Shown piece after piece: positions 24,301 through 33,143 of a DNA stretch of 64,000 bases; position 1 is the stretch's first letter; each line of letters begins with the position of its first letter. Under the pieces are notes generated by a model. It was not told the origin of the DNA. It did not search any database and saw nothing but the letters and a program-made list of their open reading frames with translations. Location of the stretch: the NCBI GenBank assembly GCA_041741155.1, contig JBGSKO010000125.1:1-64000 (forward strand), given 5' to 3'. This DNA comes from M3007 sp041741155 (GTDB lineage Bacteria > Bacteroidota > Bacteroidia > Chitinophagales > Saprospiraceae). The translations under genes and the position numbers were made by a program.

Positions 24301-27261
24301 GCCAACCTGTACCGAAACAATGCCGGTGTAGGCTATCCATATTCCATCAGCGGCGTGGTAAATATCAAAAATTCCACCGCCGGGCTGGATTACTACTACT
24401 ACCTATACGATATCGAAGTGGAACGCGACGAGGTGTGCGAAAGCGACCGCGTGGCGGTAGTTGGAACGGTAAAACCCTTGGCCGCCGCCGCTAACGTCTC
24501 GGCTTCCGGTTCCACGGCGCTGTGCCCCGGCGAATCGGTCGTACTCACGGCGGAAAATGTATGCCCCGGCTGCACGGTACTCTGGTCAAACGGCGAGACT
24601 GGGCCGAACATCACCGTTTCTGCGAACGGCCTGTTCTCGGCCACCGTCGGCAATGCCTGCGGCGACAGTCCGGTATCCAATGAAATTGTGGTCGCGGTTG
24701 GCGCTGCACCTGCTGCCGCCACCGTCTCGGTTTCCGGTTCCACGGCGCTCTGCCCGGGCGAATCGGTTGTGCTCACGGCTGAAAATGTGTGTCCGGGCTG
24801 CACGGTACTTTGGTCAAACGGCGAAACGGGACCGAGCATCACCATTTCTGCGGACGGCCTGTTCTCGGCCACCGTCGGCAACGCCTGCGGCGACAGTCCG
24901 GTATCCAATGAAATTGCCGTTGCAGTAGGCGCTGCACCCGCCGCCGCCATGGTCTCGGCTTCGGGGTCCACGGCGCTCTGTCCCGGCGAATCGGTCGTGC
25001 TTACGGCGGAAAATGTGTGCCCGGGCTGTACGGTACTTTGGTCCAATGGCGAAACCGGGCCGAGTATCACCGTCTCCGCCGAAGGCGCCTACTCCGTTAC
25101 GGTCGGCAACACCTGTGGCTCCAGCCCGGCTTCCGAGGCACAGGCCATAACCGCCGCCGCTCCACCTGAAACGCCCGCGATCTCGACTTCCGGTTCCACG
25201 GCGCTCTGCCCCGGCGAATCGGTGGTGCTTGTGGCTGAAAACCTCTGTCCCGGCTGCACTATCCTGTGGTCAAACGGCGAAACCACACCCGAAATCACGG
25301 TTTTTGCCGCAGGCGACTATAGTGCCGTGGTCGGAAACAACACCAACACGACGTGTAGTGAAAGTCCAATTTCCGACGCGATTACCGTCACCACCATTCA
25401 GGCGCCCGGCGCTCCGGCCGTCGTAGCATCCGGCCCCACCTCACTTTGTGGCGACGAATCCGTTGTACTTGCGGTGAACAACCTGTGTACCGGCTGCACC
25501 GTCGAGTGGTCCACCGGCGAAACCAGTCCTGCCATTGTTGTTGCCACCAACGGCGCATACACCGCCACCGTCAGCAACGCTTGTGGTGAAAGCCCAGCTT
25601 CCGACGGTATTGTGATCACCACCGGTATGGCGCCGGATGCACCAATGCTCAGCGCTTCCGCAGCTGTGCTTTGCCCGGGTCAATCCATCGAAATCACGGC
25701 AGGAAACCTGTGCGCCGATTGCACGGTGCTATGGTCCACCGGCGAAACAGGTCCCGCCATTACTATTTCCGCCGAAGGCGCTTACTCGGCTATCGTCACC
25801 AATACTTGCGGTATTAGCCCCACATCCGAGGCCGTTACCATCACTACCGACTCGGCACCTGCAACACCGACCGTCTCGGTTTCCGGTTCCACGGCGCTCT
25901 GTCCCGGCGAATCGGTCGTGCTCACGGCGGAAAATGTATGCCCCGGCTGCACGGTACTCTGGTCAAACGGCGAGACTGGGCCGAGCATCACCGTTGCTGC
26001 GGACGGCCTGTTCTCGGCCACCGTCGGCAATACCTGTGGCGACAGTCCGGTATCCAATGAAATTGCGGTCGCGGTAGGCGCTGCGCCCGCTGCCGCCATG
26101 GTCTCGGCTTCCGGTTCCACGGCGCTGTGCCCCGGCGAATCGGTCGTGCTCACGGTAGAAAATGTGTGCCCGGGCTGCACGGTACTTTGGTCCAACGGCG
26201 AAACGGAACCGAACATCACCGTTTCTGCGGATGGCGTATTCTCGGCCACCGTCGGCAATGCCTGTGGCGACAGCCCGGTATCCAATGAAATTGCGGTCTC
26301 TGTGGGCGCTGCGCCCGCTGCCGCCACGGTCTCGGCTTCCGGTTCCACGGCGCTGTGCCCCGGCGAATCGGTCGTGCTTACGGCAGAAAATGTATGTCCG
26401 GGCTGCACGGTGCTCTGGTCAAACGGCGAGACTGGGCCGAGCATCACCGTTTCTGCGGACGGCCTGTTCTCGGCCACCGTCGGCAATACCTGCGGTGACA
26501 GCCCGGTATCCAATGAAATTGCAGTCGCGGTAGGCGCTGCACCTGTTGCCGCCACGGTCTCGGTCTCCGGTTCCACGGCGCTGTGCCCTGGCGAATCGGT
26601 CGTGCTTACGGCAGAAAATGTATGTCCGGGCTGCACGGTACTTTGGTCAAACGGCGAAACAGGACCGAGCATCACGGCCGTTTTAGGGGGATTGTACATC
26701 GCCACGATCAGCAATGCCTGCGGCGATATTCCGGCCGCTAATGCCGTTTCTGTGACAGTCAATCCGCCCTTCGTTCCGGCGGTGCAGGTAGCCAACCTTT
26801 GCGAGTTGACTGCGCCATTGGGCAGCAACTACCAGTGGTCGGTGGATGGGGCTATGATTTCCGGCGCCAACGGGCAGTTCTGGTCGGCATTGGTTGCGGG
26901 TCAATATGTGGTGTCCATGAATAGTCCGGCGGGATGTCCGGGCGTTTCGGAGCCGGTATTTGCCGAGGCTTGTTTCAGCAGCACAGCTGATTTGGCGGGA
27001 GTGTTGTCGGCAAGGGTGTATCCAAATCCGGTGCAGGATCAAATTTTCCTCGATATTCAGACGGTGCGGACAATGAGCGTCCGTCTCGACCTGTTCGCCG
27101 CCGACGGGCGTTATGCGGGGCGATTGTACCAGGGCGATATTTTGCCCGGCGGGCAAATTCTGGACATCGCGTTGCCGGAATTGTCGGCAGGTATGTACCG
27201 TTACCAGTTGGCGACCGAGTCGGGTATTTTACACGGGAATTTAGTGGTGCTGCGGCGGTAG
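21334..27261 (+). CDS. Giant BNR/PKD/Ig-like-repeat adhesin with T9SS tail
   Basis: 1975 residues from ATG 21334. Signal peptide 1-21 (LLCFSLPVSAQ). Residues ~110-745 hold VPS10/BNR-type beta-propeller repeats (STDGGTTWATTG, STNSGATWSA, TSNNGGTWTK). A PKD domain follows at about 747-832 (WEWTFTGGTPATS). A beta domain at ~900-1040 leads to ten 76-residue Cys-rich Ig-like repeats at ~1052-1810. The last ~80 residues are a type-A sorting domain (ARVYPNPVQDQIF ... LSAGMYRYQL). It is expected on the cell surface after T9SS export and could mediate adhesion or carbohydrate contact. The catalytic residues of sialidases were not found. The repeat units are so alike in DNA that copy number may vary between strains. 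Confidence 0.88.
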   Translation: MHTRLLALLALLCFSLPVSAQKYLEMIEAGTYPLSEIQQEAEAHFNIVGRERGSGYKQYKRWEYVAQMELNDAGIKIANVELAQRARDYRRAERQRQAESGGFAGDWKELGPTYWNATSAWSPGVGRVTSIGIDPNNNNHLIVGSPTGGVWKTLNGAATWTNLTDDYSTVDVYALEISPYNSNHYLWGSTSGRIFRSTDGGTTWATTGNVTGSGRVSRIQYHPTDPNTVYAVSESNGLFRSTNSGATWSAVSGAGGTSGYDVEFKPGDPNTIYFSGRNVYRSTNGGTSFSQISGFGTASNNYKMMGVSPANPSIVYVLESNGGRFGAFYKSTDSGASFTKLIDGADINYFGYSATGDDDRGQAPRDMDVAVRPSNANEVHIAGIHTWKSINGGTSFSLTSHWVPGTAASLGVGYNHADVDILKFKGDTLYVGTDGGIYRSTNGAQSFVDRTPGLGIREFYKIGVSKTNPNVVSGGSQDNGTGVMRGANRAWVDWLGADGMETFVDWNNSNILYGTSQNGSMYRSNNQGNSYSSISKPPGVDDGAWVTPFEQDPQFAPTIYVAFADVWKTSNNGGTWTKISTFDNGNMNHMKLAPSDNQRIYVARGSSLFTTANGGGAWTTITSAWGTNSISFIAVHPQNPQRLLIVTASGVYHSTNAGSSWTNISAGLPSGTKYCAAWENTGKNGIYVGGFGFVSYTNDDLGGQWVGFFEGLPNARVYELEINYVSNTIFAGTYGRGLWESPLYQASPPVAAFDADKRQGCREMTVAFVDKSANNPTAWEWTFTGGTPATSTLQNPTVTFSGTGAYTVRLTASNDAGVDTTETVGYIVIHGPSAPAVSGAERCGPGEVSFQATGTPGDQIRWFDSEAATDPLFTGDVFTTDITQTTTFYAATGTNFSATQRVGPTTNTIGGGGDHAGNQFLIFDAAKPFRLKSALVYAAGAKNRTFQVRNAGGAVLLEKTVFVNDGESRVILDLDIPQGADLQIGCITQANLYRNNAGVGYPYSISGVVNIKNSTAGLDYYYYLYDIEVERDEVCESDRVAVVGTVKPLAAAANVSASGSTALCPGESVVLTAENVCPGCTVLWSNGETGPNITVSANGLFSATVGNACGDSPVSNEIVVAVGAAPAAATVSVSGSTALCPGESVVLTAENVCPGCTVLWSNGETGPSITISADGLFSATVGNACGDSPVSNEIAVAVGAAPAAAMVSASGSTALCPGESVVLTAENVCPGCTVLWSNGETGPSITVSAEGAYSVTVGNTCGSSPASEAQAITAAAPPETPAISTSGSTALCPGESVVLVAENLCPGCTILWSNGETTPEITVFAAGDYSAVVGNNTNTTCSESPISDAITVTTIQAPGAPAVVASGPTSLCGDESVVLAVNNLCTGCTVEWSTGETSPAIVVATNGAYTATVSNACGESPASDGIVITTGMAPDAPMLSASAAVLCPGQSIEITAGNLCADCTVLWSTGETGPAITISAEGAYSAIVTNTCGISPTSEAVTITTDSAPATPTVSVSGSTALCPGESVVLTAENVCPGCTVLWSNGETGPSITVAADGLFSATVGNTCGDSPVSNEIAVAVGAAPAAAMVSASGSTALCPGESVVLTVENVCPGCTVLWSNGETEPNITVSADGVFSATVGNACGDSPVSNEIAVSVGAAPAAATVSASGSTALCPGESVVLTAENVCPGCTVLWSNGETGPSITVSADGLFSATVGNTCGDSPVSNEIAVAVGAAPVAATVSVSGSTALCPGESVVLTAENVCPGCTVLWSNGETGPSITAVLGGLYIATISNACGDIPAANAVSVTVNPPFVPAVQVANLCELTAPLGSNYQWSVDGAMISGANGQFWSALVAGQYVVSMNSPAGCPGVSEPVFAEACFSSTADLAGVLSARVYPNPVQDQIFLDIQTVRTMSVRLDLFAADGRYAGRLYQGDILPGGQILDIALPELSAGMYRYQLATESGILHGNLVVLRR
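24490..26765 (+). repeat. Ten in-frame 228-bp tandem repeats
   Basis: Copies start at a GST-ALCPGESVVL-type motif near 24508, 24736, 24964, 25192, 25432, ~25660, 25885, 26113, 26341 and 26569. Spacing is exactly 228 bp for most; one unit is 240 bp through an NTNTTC insertion. Copies 1-3 and 7-10 are nearly identical, while 4-6 are divergent. Each unit has four Cys. Confidence 0.92.
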
Positions 27262-27308
27262 GGTTTTAAATTAGAAACCGTTGGCCGGGTTCGATTTAGA
27301 CAGCAGTT

Positions 27309-28199
27309 TCACGGTCGAGTTTTGGAATTTGCGTTTGGCGACATTGGAAGTGGTTGGCAGTGGTTTTCGGCCAATACCGTTTTGATAAAACGCGATTGAT
27401 CGGGTAGTTCCGGTGTGCGGCACAGATCATAGCGTAAGCGGTGGTTTGCGCCGATGGCGTATTTCAACCCACCCAGAATATGTTTTAAAAAATCCGGCTC
27501 GCCGTATGATGCCTCCGTATGGCCCAGCGCCGTGTAAAACGCCCGGCCGCCGTCAAAATCATGGTGCCACGATACGGGATGATTTGCCCCCATGGTGCCG
27601 CCCTGGTAGCTGCTTTCATCCAGCGTCAGCAGCACATGTACTGCGGGATTGAGGTCACGAAAGTTGTACCATTCGTCGGTGCGTTTCCAGGTATCGTCGA
27701 GGTGTCGGGTGGCGGGGTGGTCGTGTGTTTTCACGTGGATTGTCGCTTCCTGAATGGCCGGATGGTCCTTAAAGTAGGCCCCGACCAATTCTCCATACCA
27801 TCCCCAGTCGTACTCGGTATCGGTAGCCGCATGGATGCCCACAAAGCCGCCGCCGGCCTGGATGTAGCGTTCGAAGGCGACTTCCTGTTCGGGGTTCAAG
27901 ATGTCGCCGGTAGTACTTAAAAAAACGATGGCTGCATACCGACACAGATTTTGATCATTAAAATCGTCGGCGTTTTCGGTCGAATCCAGGAGCATATCGT
28001 TCTCCTGGCAAAGCTTGCGCAAGGCCGCTACGGCAACGGGAATACTCGCATGCCTGTAGCCTGCTGTTTTTGAAAAAACAAGAATGCGCGGCGGCAGGTC
28101 GTCGGTATGGCAATTTGCCAACGAAAGAAAGAAGACCAGCAGCAAAAATTGGCCGAAACGGTGGTGCCTGTAATTGATTTTGTTTCTCAATTTAAACAT
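27309..28199 (-). CDS. ThuA-like lipoprotein
   Basis: 296 residues from ATG 28199. A basic N-terminus and hydrophobic segment end in the lipobox LANC (Cys30), so it is probably lipid-anchored. The ThuA/trehalose-utilisation fold (class I glutamine-amidotransferase-like) is shown by RILVFSKTAGYRHASI, the GGGFVGIHAATDTEYDW nucleophile-elbow region without the canonical Cys triad, VSWHHDFDGGRAFYTALGH and FLKHILGGLKYAIG. It follows the SusC-SusD pair on the same strand after a terminator hairpin. A role in processing the imported sugar is likely, but the reaction is unknown. Confidence 0.85.
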   Translation of the reverse strand: MFKLRNKINYRHHRFGQFLLLVFFLSLANCHTDDLPPRILVFSKTAGYRHASIPVAVAALRKLCQENDMLLDSTENADDFNDQNLCRYAAIVFLSTTGDILNPEQEVAFERYIQAGGGFVGIHAATDTEYDWGWYGELVGAYFKDHPAIQEATIHVKTHDHPATRHLDDTWKRTDEWYNFRDLNPAVHVLLTLDESSYQGGTMGANHPVSWHHDFDGGRAFYTALGHTEASYGEPDFLKHILGGLKYAIGANHRLRYDLCRTPELPDQSRFIKTVLAENHCQPLPMSPNANSKTRP

Positions 28200-28230
28200 G
28201 GTGGTTTTCAACGTAGAATTACTAAAAAAA

Positions 28231-28261
28231 CGGCGGTTGCAGCTTTTTGCTGCAACCGCCG
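28231..28261 (-). terminator. Terminator after susD
   Basis: Perfect 13-bp stem with a 5-nt T loop. On the minus strand it is followed by seven U residues, 32 nt after the susD stop, upstream of the ThuA start. Confidence 0.85.
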
Positions 28262-28292
28262 GAATTATTTTACAGAAAAAAAGGAGTACAAC

Positions 28293-29882
28293 TTAGTACC
28301 CGGGGTTCTGCTGCGCGGCGAGTACCGGATTGGTGTTGAGTTCCGATATTGGGATAGGCCAAATGAACCGGTAGTCGTCGTACGGAATAGCGGGTAAGCC
28401 TAGCGTGCCGGTGTAGTTGCCGTTGGCGTCATAATTAACGCCTGGACCCCAGCTGGCAAAGGTGGTCTGGTTGTAAAATGCTTTGGCTGGAATACCTCCT
28501 GTGGAGAAGTCTGGGTCTTTGGCCAAGCGGTGGATATCAGCCCACCGGCGACCTTCACCCAGAAACTCAATGCGGCGCTCATTCAGCACGGCTTGCAGCA
28601 TGGCCTTGGCATCGGCAAAAGAGGCAGCCGTGAACTGGAGGGCTGGATCGGTCACCGCGCGATTGCGCACCATGTTGAGCATTTCTAATGCTGTGGTCGT
28701 ATTGGGTGACGGTACACGCAGGTGTGCTTCGGCCACGTTCAACACCACTTCGGCGTAACGGATGATCGGGTTCCAATCGTCCTGGTTGGTGACGTTGCGG
28801 TATTTGTTGCTGAAATACGCCCGGTTGTTGCTCTTGGCCAGTTGTGTACGGCGCAAGTCGGTTGCATCCCAGAACGGTGCGTTGAAAATGATCGGGCTGA
28901 TCGCAACCAGAGCACGTCCCGGGGCAATGGAGTACATCACCGGTAGGGCGCCGTTCACGAAGGGGTTGTCCACATTGGAATTTTCAATAGAAAAGATGGA
29001 CTCGGTATTCGTCGTGAAACTGGCGAAAGGCCCTTCGGGTGCAGCGGTAAGGCTGTATGCGCCACCGATCAGTTTGTTGCCTTCGGTGATAACCATGTCC
29101 CAACGACCCATATGTTGATAAACACGGGTTTTAAGGGCAATAGCAGCACCGGAGGTTGCGCGGCTGATGTTGAGCGTTCCAGTGCGTGTTGCGGGCAGGT
29201 TTTGCTCGGCGTAGTTCAGGTCTTCGATCAACAGGTCGTAACATTCTTTAACGGTGTTCCGGCCTTGTTCCTGTGCAGCATCTTTGGAAGCTGCCGTGTT
29301 GACGGCTCTGGTGCGGTAAGGTATGCCGAGGTGCGAAGCATCCGTTGTGTGTGCGTACGGGCGAGCGAAGTGTACAAGCAGTTCGTGGTTCGCCAACGCA
29401 CGCAGGAAGCGGGACTCCCCTTCGTAGGCTTTTGCCTGTGCTTCTGTGAGTACACCTGCCGCTTGAGCAGCCTGTACGCCTTCGATAACGATATTGGCTT
29501 TGTTGACCAGGCCAAAGAGCGTTTCCCAGTGGTACTGGTTGTTGGCTGTGGTCGGGTTGTAGGTGGACTCGTAGGTGAACGCGTAAAAAGCAGCTACGTT
29601 GAGCATGTCTTCGCCGCGGCAGTCACCCTGCGACACATTGGCGGCGCCAAACGGGTAGCCACGCACGGCACCTCCAGCATAGAAGCCACTTTGGGCAGCG
29701 TCGTACACGCCGACCATAGACAGGGCGCAGCGTTCCGGTGTAGAAAATGCGGCCGTTTCCGTGATTCGGTCGAACGGCTGCAGGTCTGTTACGTCTTTAT
29801 CGCAGGCGATTGTTGCTGCGCTGATCACCAGCACCGCCGCGAATGCACGTATGAGTATGATTGATTTACTAATATTCTTCAT
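28293..29882 (-). CDS. SusD/RagB-family nutrient-binding lipoprotein
   Basis: 529 residues. A lipoprotein signal ends at Cys27 (SAATIACDKD). SusD family features are DITDLQPF-like VTDLQPFDRITETAAF, the TPR-type helices (GESRFLRALANHELLVHFARPY, RATSGAAIALKTRVYQHM), and the C-terminal NERRIEFLGEGRRWADIHRL with PIPISELNTNPVL. It forms the lid of the SusC transporter at the cell surface and binds the glycan or other polymer taken up. It is second in the operon, 18 bp after susC. Specificity cannot be read from sequence; no glycoside hydrolase is nearby. Confidence 0.93.
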   Translation of the reverse strand: MKNISKSIILIRAFAAVLVISAATIACDKDVTDLQPFDRITETAAFSTPERCALSMVGVYDAAQSGFYAGGAVRGYPFGAANVSQGDCRGEDMLNVAAFYAFTYESTYNPTTANNQYHWETLFGLVNKANIVIEGVQAAQAAGVLTEAQAKAYEGESRFLRALANHELLVHFARPYAHTTDASHLGIPYRTRAVNTAASKDAAQEQGRNTVKECYDLLIEDLNYAEQNLPATRTGTLNISRATSGAAIALKTRVYQHMGRWDMVITEGNKLIGGAYSLTAAPEGPFASFTTNTESIFSIENSNVDNPFVNGALPVMYSIAPGRALVAISPIIFNAPFWDATDLRRTQLAKSNNRAYFSNKYRNVTNQDDWNPIIRYAEVVLNVAEAHLRVPSPNTTTALEMLNMVRNRAVTDPALQFTAASFADAKAMLQAVLNERRIEFLGEGRRWADIHRLAKDPDFSTGGIPAKAFYNQTTFASWGPGVNYDANGNYTGTLGLPAIPYDDYRFIWPIPISELNTNPVLAAQQNPGY

Positions 29883-29900
29883 CGTTTAAAGTTTTTTTGT

Positions 29901-32900
29901 TTAGAAACCAAGGTTGGCGCCAATTGTGAACACTTGCTGTTGTGGGTTGCCGTTCCAGTCCACACCAAAACCGTTGGTGTTGGTCTCCGGGTCTAGGCCC
30001 TTGTAACCGGTGAACGTGAGCAGGTTTTGTGCTTGCACAAAAATCCGCAGCGATTCGATAGTCAGGCGCTGGGTCATGGATTTGGGCATGGTGTAGCCGA
30101 GTGCCAAGTTGCCGAGGCGCAGGAAGTCGCCTTTTTCTACCCAGCGCGTGGAAGCCACGTTCGGGTTGTTGATCGAGTTGCTGGCATTCAGGCGCAGTTT
30201 CGGTGTCATCCCGTCGCCAGGATTTTCCGGGCTTTGCCAGCGACCGAGGATTTCTTTGCCGTTGTTGCCAAAACCCATGTCCAGCAGGTCAATGCGGGTG
30301 CGGTTCATGATGACGTTGCCGCCGGAGAAACGGAAGAAAATATTCAGGTCGAATGCACCGAGGTAGAAGTTGTTGTCGAAACCACCGAACCACTTGGGCA
30401 GTACGGTACCGAGTATACGGCGGTCTGTAGCAGCGGAAAGCGGGTTGGCAGCACCAACAGCACCGGGTTCATCCGGGTTGAACACGGTGAAAGCACCCGA
30501 AACGATGTTCTGCTGAGCATACGTTCCGTCGGCTTTTAGGTACACCGGGTTGCCGTTGGCAGGGTTGACACCGTAGTAGTCATACCCATAAATGGCATTG
30601 ATGGGTTCACCTGCGCGAATGATGTTGTTCTCGCCGATGATATCCTGATCGCTGCCGTCGAGGTTTTTGACCAGTGAAACCACTTCGTTGTTCTGCGTGG
30701 AGAAGTTCAGGCTGGAGTTCCAACGGAAGTTTCCGCGACGCAGTACCATGGCATCCAACGTAAGTTCGATACCGTCGCCGGTCATGCTGCCGATATTTTG
30801 GAAAATCCGGTTGCCGGGGATACCCAGCGACGGAGCCGTCGGTGCACTCAGGATAATTTCATCGTTGTCCTGACGCCAGTAGGCGACAGAAGCATTGATA
30901 CGGTTGTCGAACAAACCAAAATCAAGACCAAAGTCAAGTTTCTTCTGGGCTTCCCACTGCAGGCCGTCGTTGCCGAAGTTGTTGTAGGTGATACCATTCT
31001 GCAAGCCGTACGGAGCGGAGCCATAGGAACCGATGTACGGGTAGTTGCCAATACGCACGTTGCCTACTTCGGCGTATGAACCGCGCAGTCGAAGATCGGA
31101 GATCACGTTGGAAATACCGTCACCCCAGAAACCTTCTTCCGAAATACGCCAGGCAAACGAAGCGCCGGGGAAGTAACCTACGCGGTTTGCTTCGGCCAGA
31201 GACGAAAGTGCGTCGCGGCGAATGGAGGCGCTGATGTAGTACTTGCGGTTAAAGTTGTAGTTCACACGTCCCAGGTAGGAAGCAATACCATTTTCGCCGA
31301 TACCGCCATCAATAGCCTGGTTGGAGTAGGTACCCGACACGATGTTTTCCTGAAAGAACCGGTCCGACAAGTTGGATACGGTGCCCTGGAAGAACGTATT
31401 GCGCTGTTTCTGGTACTCTTGCAGTACGGTGAGGTCCAGATTGTGTTTTTCAGCAAAGGAATGGCTGTACGTCAACATGTTCTGCCAGTTCCAGCGCAGG
31501 GAAGGCGAAAACGACTGGGATACCCGGCCGCCGGCCGAATAACCGTCGCCGTGGCGCGGGTCCTGGAAGAGGTAGTCGTCCACGTAGTTGCCGTCAATAC
31601 CGACTTGTGTGCGGAATGTAAGGCCTTTCAACAGGGCAACTTCGCCATAGACGTTGCCCAGCAAGCGGGTATTCACAGACCGGCGCTTGTCGTTGTCCAG
31701 AACAAAACGCTGGTTGGGGATACCGTTGGCGATTTCGATGCGGTTGTTGCCACGGCCGAGAGTACGCGGGTTAATTTCGTCCAGATTGTAGCCTGTCGGG
31801 TCATTGGCATCGTACACCGGTACATTCGGAAGCATCCGCATGGCCGCATACGTGTTGCCCGACAGGTTGTTCGAACCGGTGAGCGGGCCAAGGTTTTCCT
31901 GGCGGGTAACACCGCTGGAGAAACCAATTTTGAGCCACTTGTTTACTTTCTGGTCAATGTTGGCGCGGAACGTGTAGCGGCTCAGGCTGTTTGCCACCGA
32001 GATACCTTCCTGGTCGGCATAGCCCAGCGAGAAATAGTAGTTGGTGAAGTCGCTGCCGCCTGATACCGAGAAGACGTGGCTGTGTTGCATCGCGTTGCGG
32101 AAGATAGCATCCATCCAGTCGGTCTCGACCAGATTGCCCTGTGCGTCGTACATCAGGTTGGCAATGGGCACGGTGTCACCGGTAGCCCGGCTTTTTTCAT
32201 TATTGATCGTGACAAAGTCTTCGGCGCCCAACAGATCGAACAAGTTGGTCGGCCGGGCCGAGCCTACATACATATCGTAGGTAAACTTCGGTTTGCCTTT
32301 TTTACCACGTTTGGTCGTAATGAGCATAACGCCATTCGCCGCGCGCGAGCCGTAGATAGCCGTAGCTGCGCCGTCTTTCAAAATTTCGTACGATTCGATG
32401 TCGGACGGGTTCAAGTCGGCCAACGCGTTCATCGGCGTAAAGCCACCCTGATTGCCGTCAAAAATCGGAACGCCGTCCACCACAACCAGTGGGAAGGTAC
32501 CGGAGGAGATTGAGTTTACCCCGCGGATACGGATTTGCGGCGGAGCACCCAGGATACCGCTGGGAGCAGTCACCTGCACACCAGCCGCACGACCAGCCAA
32601 TTGTTGGTCGAAGCTGGGTGTAGCCAGGTTGGCCAGGGCCTCACCTTTAACTTGCGAAATGGAACCCGTTACGTCGCGCTTCAACTGCGTACCGTACCCT
32701 ACTACGACGACCTCATCCAGATAAGCACTGCTGGGTTCCAATACGATGTTATACTCGTTGGAAGCGGTGATGGGCACTTCTTGTGCAAGAAAGCCTGTGT
32801 ACGAGAACCGCAGCAAGGTAGCGCCTGCGGGAATTTCCACACGGAACTTGCCTTCAATGTCGGTACGCGCACCGGTAGATGTTCCAAGAACAGCTACTGT

Positions 32901-33017
32901 TGCTCCAATCAGGGGATCCCCTTCATTGGAGGTTACCTTCCCGGTAACCGTTCGTTGCCCTAAGGCGATGCCGGCGCTAAAGAGTAGCATTGCCAGCCCA
33001 AGTAAAATCCTGTTCAT
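29901..33017 (-). CDS. SusC/RagA TonB-linked outer-membrane transporter
   Basis: 1038 residues from ATG 33017; the open frame further upstream passes through the promoter region. Signal peptide ends at ALGQ (21). A carboxypeptidase-D-like regulatory domain follows (TVTGKVTSNEGDPLIGATV), then the TonB plug (VVVGYGTQLKRDVTGS, LKDGAATAIYGSRAANGV) and a ~750-residue 22-strand barrel ending in FTIGANLGF. It imports oligosaccharide or similar ligand with SusD using TonB energy. Divergent from the Gfo/Idh oxidoreductase (126-bp gap). A TACTTTG-like sequence on the minus strand near 33090 could be its promoter. Confidence 0.94.
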   Translation of the reverse strand: MNRILLGLAMLLFSAGIALGQRTVTGKVTSNEGDPLIGATVAVLGTSTGARTDIEGKFRVEIPAGATLLRFSYTGFLAQEVPITASNEYNIVLEPSSAYLDEVVVVGYGTQLKRDVTGSISQVKGEALANLATPSFDQQLAGRAAGVQVTAPSGILGAPPQIRIRGVNSISSGTFPLVVVDGVPIFDGNQGGFTPMNALADLNPSDIESYEILKDGAATAIYGSRAANGVMLITTKRGKKGKPKFTYDMYVGSARPTNLFDLLGAEDFVTINNEKSRATGDTVPIANLMYDAQGNLVETDWMDAIFRNAMQHSHVFSVSGGSDFTNYYFSLGYADQEGISVANSLSRYTFRANIDQKVNKWLKIGFSSGVTRQENLGPLTGSNNLSGNTYAAMRMLPNVPVYDANDPTGYNLDEINPRTLGRGNNRIEIANGIPNQRFVLDNDKRRSVNTRLLGNVYGEVALLKGLTFRTQVGIDGNYVDDYLFQDPRHGDGYSAGGRVSQSFSPSLRWNWQNMLTYSHSFAEKHNLDLTVLQEYQKQRNTFFQGTVSNLSDRFFQENIVSGTYSNQAIDGGIGENGIASYLGRVNYNFNRKYYISASIRRDALSSLAEANRVGYFPGASFAWRISEEGFWGDGISNVISDLRLRGSYAEVGNVRIGNYPYIGSYGSAPYGLQNGITYNNFGNDGLQWEAQKKLDFGLDFGLFDNRINASVAYWRQDNDEIILSAPTAPSLGIPGNRIFQNIGSMTGDGIELTLDAMVLRRGNFRWNSSLNFSTQNNEVVSLVKNLDGSDQDIIGENNIIRAGEPINAIYGYDYYGVNPANGNPVYLKADGTYAQQNIVSGAFTVFNPDEPGAVGAANPLSAATDRRILGTVLPKWFGGFDNNFYLGAFDLNIFFRFSGGNVIMNRTRIDLLDMGFGNNGKEILGRWQSPENPGDGMTPKLRLNASNSINNPNVASTRWVEKGDFLRLGNLALGYTMPKSMTQRLTIESLRIFVQAQNLLTFTGYKGLDPETNTNGFGVDWNGNPQQQVFTIGANLGF

Positions 33018-33122
33018 ACTAGAAAGTTTGGTTAGTGAATAAATGATTAAATCTATGTTAAGTCTGCAAAGGAAACCAGAGCTTCGACAAAGTAGAACTT
33101 TTCCAGCCTTATTTTTTTTACC

Positions 33123-33130
33123 TAAATTTG
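33123..33130 (+). promoter_or_regulatory. TAnnTTTG promoter -7 box
   Basis: TAAATTTG, 13 nt before the ATG at 33144; a T-rich run precedes it. Confidence 0.5.
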
Positions 33131-33143
33131 TCAAAAAATAAAA

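Noticed and set aside
24490..26765. Tandem repeats as a CRISPR array
   Set aside because: Units are 228 bp, in frame and coding; no short repeat-spacer structure or cas genes.
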